Assembly (NCBI GenBank): GCA_964402115.1
Contig: CAYOBW010000224.1
Span: forward strand, 1-11,605
Reading direction: 5' to 3'
Length of the DNA stretch: 11,605 nt
Source: CAYOBW01 sp964402115
GTDB lineage: Bacteria > Verrucomicrobiota > Kiritimatiellia > UBA8416 > CAYOBW01
Below are positions 6,516 through 11,605 of this stretch, one piece after another; within the stretch, counting starts at the first letter, position 1; each line of letters opens with the position of its first letter. The position numbers and the translations under genes are program-made. Under the pieces are notes generated by a model. It worked only from the letters and a program-made list of their open reading frames with translations. It was not told where the DNA came from and ran no database searches.

Positions 6516-9005
6516 ATGAAGACCGTTCTCGCCGCTCTGCTGCTGATCCCCCTCGCGACGATTCACGCTGCCGCCGTACGGCCGGTCTATGTCGTGCCGA
6601 ACTTCCATCCGGCCAGTTGCGGGTGGCTGACCGACTGGTCCACGGAGCGGAACTACTGCGCCAACTCGTACTTCGATCATCTCGACCGGGTCCGCGACGA
6701 TGCGAACTACCGTTTCGCGCTCTCGGAGTGCAACAACGTGATCGCCATGCTGAACTTCCACCCGGAGCGCCTCGCGGAGTTGCAGCAGCGCATCCGCGAA
6801 GGCCGCGTCGAACTCTGCAATGCCTTCTTCCTCGAACCGACCATCAACCTCTCGGGCGGCGAGGCGCTTGTGAAGATGGGTGTCGAAGGATTGCGTTGGC
6901 AGCGGCAGGTGATGGGCGTCCAGCCGCGGCTGAGTTGGATGATCGATGTCACCGGCCTGCACGAGCAGATGGCGCAGATCGTCTCGGGGCTCGGCCTCGA
7001 CGCGCTGGTCTATTGCCGGCTCAACCCGACCGGCAGCACGTTGCACTGGATCGCATCGCCTGACGGCACGCGCGCGCTTGCGATCAGTCCCGGCCACTAT
7101 CTCGAATGGCGACCGATGTTCGGCGCGAAGGAACCGCTGACGGAGAAGCAGTTGCTCGCATTGGCCGACGACATCCGCGCGCGCATCGCGACGACATCCC
7201 AGGACAAGGAGGGGAAGCGGCCGGCGGGCGATCTCAGCAGCGCGCCCAGGGTGACTCCCGCGGGCGCTCCCGTGCTGATCCTTGGCGGCAGCGGCGACTA
7301 CAGCCTCGCGCCGCACTACCCGCCGTACCCAACGAAGTTCCTGCAACAGTTCAGTAGAGTGGCGCCGGAGTTCGCCGTGCAGTTCGCGACGCCGGGCCGT
7401 TACCTCGACGCCGTCCTGCCGGGCATCCATTCAGGCGCGATTTCAGTGCCGACGATGCGCGGCGGCACCGCGTTCACCTACAACGCGTTCTGGATTCAGA
7501 ACCCGCGCGTCAAAGCGTGGTACCGGCGCTGCGAGCATCAGCTTCAAGCCGCCGAGATGCTCGCCACCGCCGCGAGCCTGCGCGGCGACTTCGCGTATCC
7601 CGCCCAGGCGCTTTACCAGGCGTGGCTGCTGATGTGCCTGAACATGGACCGCAACACGCTCTGGGGTGCTGCCGGCGGCATGGTGTTCGAGCACGAGCGC
7701 AGTTGGGACGCCCGCGACCGGTTCGAGTGGGTCGAGCGCACCGCGCGCGACATCGCCACCCGCGCCGCGCAGTCGCTTTCCCTTCCCGCCAGCGCTCCCG
7801 AGCCGGCAGCCACGCAGGAGATTCCATGGCCGGCCGCCATCCAGACGAGGTTCTACACCGCCGCGCTTGATCCCGCGTCCGGCGCGCTCGTAAGCCTCAA
7901 GCTCGGCAGCCACGAGCTGCTTGGCGGTCCCGCCAATGTCATCGTCGCCGAGCGGCCAAAGAAGAAGATCGGCTTTTCCGCCGACCAGATGGTGGATCGA
8001 CCGGAGCGCGAGCGTGTCGCCGATTCCAGCCACTCCGCGCCGCGCCTGACCGTTCGCTCCGGTTCCGGGACGACGGTGGTGGAGGCGGAGTCCGCGTTCG
8101 TCGGCGGGGGCCGCTTGCGGCGGACCATGACCTTTCACAGGGACGATCCGCGCATTGATTGCGAGACCGAGCTGAATGACATCCCCGACCGCACGGTCGT
8201 TGTCGCCGAGTTTCCGCTCGCTGGTCCGGTGCGCGAAGTCCGCCGCGGCATCCCGTACGGTTTCGCTCACGGCGCGTGGGCCGTGACGAATGCCGCGTTG
8301 ACCGGCTTCGTCAAAGGTATCACGCCGGCCGTGCGCTGGTCGCATTACCAGATGGCCGGCGCAGGCGTCGCGTTGCTCGATCAGGGCCTCACCGGCCGCG
8401 AAGTCACCGGCAGCACGGCGATCATCTACCTGTACAACGCCAACGACACCTATCGCGGCCACACCAACGCGTGGCTCAGCGGCAAAGGCCGGCACGTGCT
8501 GCGCTACGCGCTCGTCCCGCACGTCGGCGACTTCACCTCGGCACGGATCCCGCAGATCGCATGGGCGTACAACACGCCGGCCGATTTCCCGCCGGAGAAG
8601 TCAGCGTCGTGCCTGCAAACGAGCGACAACGTCATCGTCGAGGCGCTGCGCCGGGAGGCCGGGGAAATCGAATTGCGCCTCGTCGAGTGCCTCGGGCGCG
8701 CCGGCAGCGCCCAGGTCACGCTGAATCTGCCGCACGGCGATGCGGCGCTGACCGACATGCTCGGCGGCCATCGTCAACCGTTGCGCGGCGGTCCAGCTTA
8801 CCTGTTCCCGGTTCGCCCACAGCAGATCGTGACGATGCGGTTCAAGACGGCCGGCGCGGTCCCGGATGTGAAGCCGCTGACGGCGTGGGACGAGCTTGTG
8901 CCGGAGCAGAAGCGTGAAGCGTTGCGGCGCTACCAGCCCGGTGTCAAAGGGCATCCGCCGGCTGACTGGCTGCAGCCAAAACCGAAGGGGAAGAAACAGC
9001 CATGA
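6516..9005 (+). CDS. Secreted GH38-like (alpha-mannosidase family) protein with degenerate metal motif
   Basis: An 829-residue exported protein. ATG 6516 starts a clear signal peptide (MKTVLAALLLIPLATIHAAA), cleaved near residue 20; the ATG at 6468 would bury it. The ribosome-binding site is weak (AAGAGG, 13 bases upstream). Residues about 22-290 resemble the GH38 catalytic barrel. YVVPNFHPASCGWL (25-38) stands where retaining alpha-mannosidases have the zinc motif VPHSHxDPGWL. EPTINLSGGEALV (107-119) resembles the usual E-x-D-x-N-x-x-x-GE. WMIDVTGLHEQM holds D144 at the nucleophile position, and GGSGDYSLAP (257-266) matches the later metal loop. A helical middle domain (about 330-440, with WYRRCEHQLQAAEML) and beta-rich C-terminal domains (about 450-790) follow. 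The first metal histidine is N29 and the aspartate is missing, so activity is uncertain. A charged stretch at 226-248 looks like an insertion. The stop overlaps the sulfatase start. Confidence 0.85.
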   Translation: MKTVLAALLLIPLATIHAAAVRPVYVVPNFHPASCGWLTDWSTERNYCANSYFDHLDRVRDDANYRFALSECNNVIAMLNFHPERLAELQQRIREGRVELCNAFFLEPTINLSGGEALVKMGVEGLRWQRQVMGVQPRLSWMIDVTGLHEQMAQIVSGLGLDALVYCRLNPTGSTLHWIASPDGTRALAISPGHYLEWRPMFGAKEPLTEKQLLALADDIRARIATTSQDKEGKRPAGDLSSAPRVTPAGAPVLILGGSGDYSLAPHYPPYPTKFLQQFSRVAPEFAVQFATPGRYLDAVLPGIHSGAISVPTMRGGTAFTYNAFWIQNPRVKAWYRRCEHQLQAAEMLATAASLRGDFAYPAQALYQAWLLMCLNMDRNTLWGAAGGMVFEHERSWDARDRFEWVERTARDIATRAAQSLSLPASAPEPAATQEIPWPAAIQTRFYTAALDPASGALVSLKLGSHELLGGPANVIVAERPKKKIGFSADQMVDRPERERVADSSHSAPRLTVRSGSGTTVVEAESAFVGGGRLRRTMTFHRDDPRIDCETELNDIPDRTVVVAEFPLAGPVREVRRGIPYGFAHGAWAVTNAALTGFVKGITPAVRWSHYQMAGAGVALLDQGLTGREVTGSTAIIYLYNANDTYRGHTNAWLSGKGRHVLRYALVPHVGDFTSARIPQIAWAYNTPADFPPEKSASCLQTSDNVIVEALRREAGEIELRLVECLGRAGSAQVTLNLPHGDAALTDMLGGHRQPLRGGPAYLFPVRPQQIVTMRFKTAGAVPDVKPLTAWDELVPEQKREALRRYQPGVKGHPPADWLQPKPKGKKQP

Positions 9006-11605
9006 GAGGCGTTCGCCGGCATACTCGTCACCGACCTGCCGCCGTTTGTCTTCTCGCGCTGGCGGCATGGCTGGGTGCCGGTCGAGGGTGGGCAGATGCC
9101 GTCCTGCCGTTGTCAGGACCTTGGTACACCGGTTCCAAGAACGGCGTGCCGCTGCTGGAGCCGGCGGGGACGAACACCTTCACGTGGGGCGGTGGGGCGG
9201 GCACGAATACGGCTTCGACAGGATTCCTCTGGATGTACGTGCCGGGTCAGGCGCTGACGAACGACGGAGATTCCCTGACGCTGCGCTTCTCGCTGCGCAG
9301 CGGCGGTGCGGCCCTGAACGAGAACTCCGGCCTGCGGTTCGGGTTGCTGGACGACGGCGGGTCGCGGCTCACGCACGACCTCAACGGCAGCAACACGGAT
9401 GCGGCATTTCTCCCCGCGCGGGGCTATGCGGCCATGTGGAACGTCGGGCCCGGCATTGCGTCGGGCGCCAGCATCCTGTTTGCCAACACGGACGGCGCCA
9501 GCAACCCGCTCAGCACGTCGTCCGGCTCCGCGCTGCTCACGCGCGCGCCGCTGGGAGCGGGCCTGCAGACCGGCGCATGGGCCGAGGCCTGGTTCCGCAT
9601 CGCGCGCGTTTCGTCTACCCATTACGAACTGGCCAGCGCACTGAACGGTGTCAAAATGGAAGCGCAAACCGCGGCGCTGGGGGTCGTGTCGTTCAACATG
9701 GTGGGCATTCAGAACACGGTGCAGACGGGATTCGACGCGCTGGAACTGCGCGACTTGCAGCTTGAGCGGGCCTCGCTGCCGGTCAAGCCGCCGCCGGATG
9801 TGACCGGGAAGCCGAATGTGCTGCTGATCTGCGTTGACGATCTGCGTCCCGAGACGCGGGCCTACGGGTGCGCGCACATGGTCACGCCCCGCATGGACCG
9901 GCTGGCCGAGGAGGGACGGCTCTTTCGCCGCCACTACTGCCAGTCACCGACCTGCGGCGCGTCCCGCTACGCCATGCTGACGGGGCTGCGCTATGCGGCC
10001 ACGGACAGCGGCAACAGCAGCAACGAAGTGATGTGGTCCCGGCGGCCTTCGGTCCCGCCCGCCGAGCCGTGGAATCTGGTCGACTGCTTTCGCCGCAACG
10101 GGTACCGCACCGTGGCGATGGGCAAGATCAGCCATTCGGCCGACGGCTACCATTACGAGTACGGTGACGCCGCGATTCCGGCCACACCGGACCGCGAGGA
10201 GATGCCCTTCAGCTGGGACCAAATCGTCATCCCGCCCGCTTTCACGAACAAGTGGGGGACGGGGTGGAAGGCGTTCTTCGGCTACGCGGACGGGAGCACC
10301 CGCGTGCCCGGGGTGAGCCCGCCGCTGGAGATCGGCCATCCGGAGCGCGTTGACGGCCCTGTGTACCCTGACGTCGCGACGGCCGACGCCGCCATTGCCA
10401 AGCTGCACGCACTGCGCACCAACCGTTTCTTCCTGGCCGTCGGTTTCTACAAGCCGCACTTGCCGTTCACGGCTCCGCAGTCCTGCTTCGACCTGTATGC
10501 CACGAACAGCCTTCCGTTCCCTCCGTTGCCGGTCGAAAGCGTGGGGGTCTCGGCGCGGACACAGACGCAGAGCGAGGAACCGGTCAGCAACTATGGCCAC
10601 GCGGGGCAGCCGGCCGACTGGCACGACCGGACGAACACGGCCTACCATGTCGCCCTGCGCCAGGCCTACTGCGCGTGCGTCAGTTTCACGGATGCGCAAG
10701 TGGGCCGCGTTCTGGACACGCTCGATGCGCTCGGTCTGGGGACGAACACGATCGTGGTGCTGTGGGGCGACCACGGGTGGCACCTGGGCGACCACAACCT
10801 GTGGGGCAAGCACACGAAGTACGAGCGGTCCGCCCGTTCCGCACTGATTGTGCGCACGCCGAAGATGCGCTTCCCGGGACATGCGACCGATGCGCTGGTC
10901 GAGTCGATTGACATCTACCCGACGCTGGCGGCGTTGTGCGCGTTGACGAATCCGCCCCCGCCGGCGGCGCTGGGTGGGGCGAGTTTTGCGGCCGCGCTTG
11001 ACGATCCGCGGGCGGCCGGCAAGGAAGCGGCCATCACTTACTGGTCGCCCGCGGACTCGCTGCGCACCGACCGCTACCGCCTCATCCACTACCGCGATAA
11101 CGGGACGGCGGAACTGTTCGACCATGTCCTGGACCCGCAGGAGGGGACGAATCGGGCGGGGGATGCGGCCTACGCGTCTGTCCTCTCGCATCTGGTGGCC
11201 TTGTCTGTCAGCAACGCGCCGGCGGCGTTGCCGCAGCCGGACCATTACGCCGACTGGATCACGAGCCGCTTCCCGTCCGGTGCGTGGGGGGATGGCAGCA
11301 CCGTGGGGCGCTTGCAGGACCCCGACGGCGATGGCCTGCCGAACGTCGTCGAGTACTACCGTGGAACCTGTCCCACGTCCTTCACGGCGGCGGCCACGCT
11401 GCGGCCGCTCGTTGCGGCGGCGGCGGGGGGGCCGTATTTCGCCGTTCGCTTCGACCGTTCCCTTTACGCCACGGACGTTCGTTCCAGCCTGCGCTCGTGC
11501 GACGCGCTGGCTCAGCCGTCCTGGGAGACCGTGGATGCCGACGACCTGCGCTACCGCGTTTCGCGGGCGGTGACCGGCATGGTAGAGACCATCACCGTCC
11601 GCGAC
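9002..11605 (+). CDS. Secreted S1-family sulfatase with N-terminal beta-sandwich and C-terminal Ca-binding tail (3' end outside window)
   Basis: The frame is open from ATG 9002 to the last base, 868 codons without a stop. It overlaps the previous gene by ATGA and has AAGGGG eleven bases upstream, so translation is probably coupled. A signal peptide (AAVCLLALAAWLGAGRGWA) is followed by about 230 residues with a beta-sandwich look (LamG-like, tentative). The sulfatase domain starts at 271 (PNVLLICVDDLRP; metal ligands D279, D280). The FGly motif CGASR has C318 and R322. MGKISH gives K375 and H378, KPHLPF gives K484 and H486, WGDHGWHLGDH gives D590 and H591, and WGKHTKYE gives K603. The set resembles iduronate-2-sulfatase-type enzymes that hydrolyse glycan sulfate esters. 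DPDGDGLPN (773-781) is a thrombospondin-3/EF-like calcium site, followed by a beta domain typical of PVC secreted proteins. Probably only a few tens of residues are missing. C318 must be oxidised by an enzyme encoded elsewhere. Confidence 0.93.
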   Translation, partial: MRGVRRHTRHRPAAVCLLALAAWLGAGRGWADAVLPLSGPWYTGSKNGVPLLEPAGTNTFTWGGGAGTNTASTGFLWMYVPGQALTNDGDSLTLRFSLRSGGAALNENSGLRFGLLDDGGSRLTHDLNGSNTDAAFLPARGYAAMWNVGPGIASGASILFANTDGASNPLSTSSGSALLTRAPLGAGLQTGAWAEAWFRIARVSSTHYELASALNGVKMEAQTAALGVVSFNMVGIQNTVQTGFDALELRDLQLERASLPVKPPPDVTGKPNVLLICVDDLRPETRAYGCAHMVTPRMDRLAEEGRLFRRHYCQSPTCGASRYAMLTGLRYAATDSGNSSNEVMWSRRPSVPPAEPWNLVDCFRRNGYRTVAMGKISHSADGYHYEYGDAAIPATPDREEMPFSWDQIVIPPAFTNKWGTGWKAFFGYADGSTRVPGVSPPLEIGHPERVDGPVYPDVATADAAIAKLHALRTNRFFLAVGFYKPHLPFTAPQSCFDLYATNSLPFPPLPVESVGVSARTQTQSEEPVSNYGHAGQPADWHDRTNTAYHVALRQAYCACVSFTDAQVGRVLDTLDALGLGTNTIVVLWGDHGWHLGDHNLWGKHTKYERSARSALIVRTPKMRFPGHATDALVESIDIYPTLAALCALTNPPPPAALGGASFAAALDDPRAAGKEAAITYWSPADSLRTDRYRLIHYRDNGTAELFDHVLDPQEGTNRAGDAAYASVLSHLVALSVSNAPAALPQPDHYADWITSRFPSGAWGDGSTVGRLQDPDGDGLPNVVEYYRGTCPTSFTAAATLRPLVAAAAGGPYFAVRFDRSLYATDVRSSLRSCDALAQPSWETVDADDLRYRVSRAVTGMVETITVRD

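Noticed and set aside
6332..6517. A 61-codon minus-strand open frame upstream of the GH38-like gene
   Set aside because: No ribosome-binding site, no recognisable domain, and it includes the hairpin at 6360-6381. Kept as intergenic.
8896..9765. A plus-strand open frame of 289 codons spanning the GH38/sulfatase junction
   Set aside because: It is a shifted frame of two genes with clear products and is Arg/Gly-rich without any motif.
9944..11245. A minus-strand open frame of 433 codons at the right end
   Set aside because: It is antisense to the sulfatase core, including its catalytic motifs, and its Arg/Val-rich translation shows no fold.
1..11605. CRISPR array, tRNA, rRNA, integrase or insertion sequence
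   Set aside because: No regularly spaced repeats, tRNA-like cloverleaf, rRNA segment or transposase/integrase motif was seen on either strand.

Overview
The window is GC-rich and looks like the chromosome of a PVC-superphylum bacterium. Verrucomicrobiota, Kiritimatiellota, Lentisphaerota or Planctomycetota all fit; I cannot choose between them from sequence alone. The signs are a Tat-exported Gfo/Idh/MocA oxidoreductase, a SUMF1-like domain, a beta-propeller/phosphoesterase fusion, a divergent GH38-like enzyme, and a secreted S1 sulfatase ending in a Ca-binding DxDGDG motif. I saw no tRNA, rRNA, CRISPR array, transposase or phage gene.

Layout. (1) 2-916 (+) is the 3' part of a SUMF1/FGE-fold protein that enters from the left. 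Nine bases later comes a YjbQ/UPF0047 gene (926-1309, +). (2) A Tat-signal oxidoreductase (1313-2689, -) converges on YjbQ with stops three bases apart. (3) Across a 187-bp divergent gap lies a secreted YncE-type propeller fused to a phosphoesterase of the alkaline phosphatase superfamily (2877-5465, +). (4) Converging on it is a small zinc-ribbon membrane protein (6028-5732, -). Its frame continues past an amber codon for 56 more sense codons (5731-5561) that encode another strongly hydrophobic segment and a basic tail. (5) The region 6029-6515 has no supported gene. It holds a good promoter for the zinc-ribbon gene, a 66-bp imperfect palindrome and a small hairpin. (6) A secreted GH38-like protein (6516-9005, +) overlaps by ATGA a secreted S1 sulfatase (9002 to the window end, +), whose frame is still open at base 11605.

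How the genes may work together. The GH38-like protein and the sulfatase are almost certainly co-translated and both carry export signals, so a joint role in breaking down a sulfated glycan is the simplest reading; the substrate is unknown. The sulfatase has the full FGly-type active site, but the SUMF1 protein in the window lacks the FGE catalytic cysteines, so maturation must come from elsewhere. The oxidoreductase and the propeller-phosphatase are also exported. Nothing here proves a new system. The observations most worth checking are the amber-split membrane protein, the degraded metal-site motif of the GH38-like protein, and the palindromic repeat.
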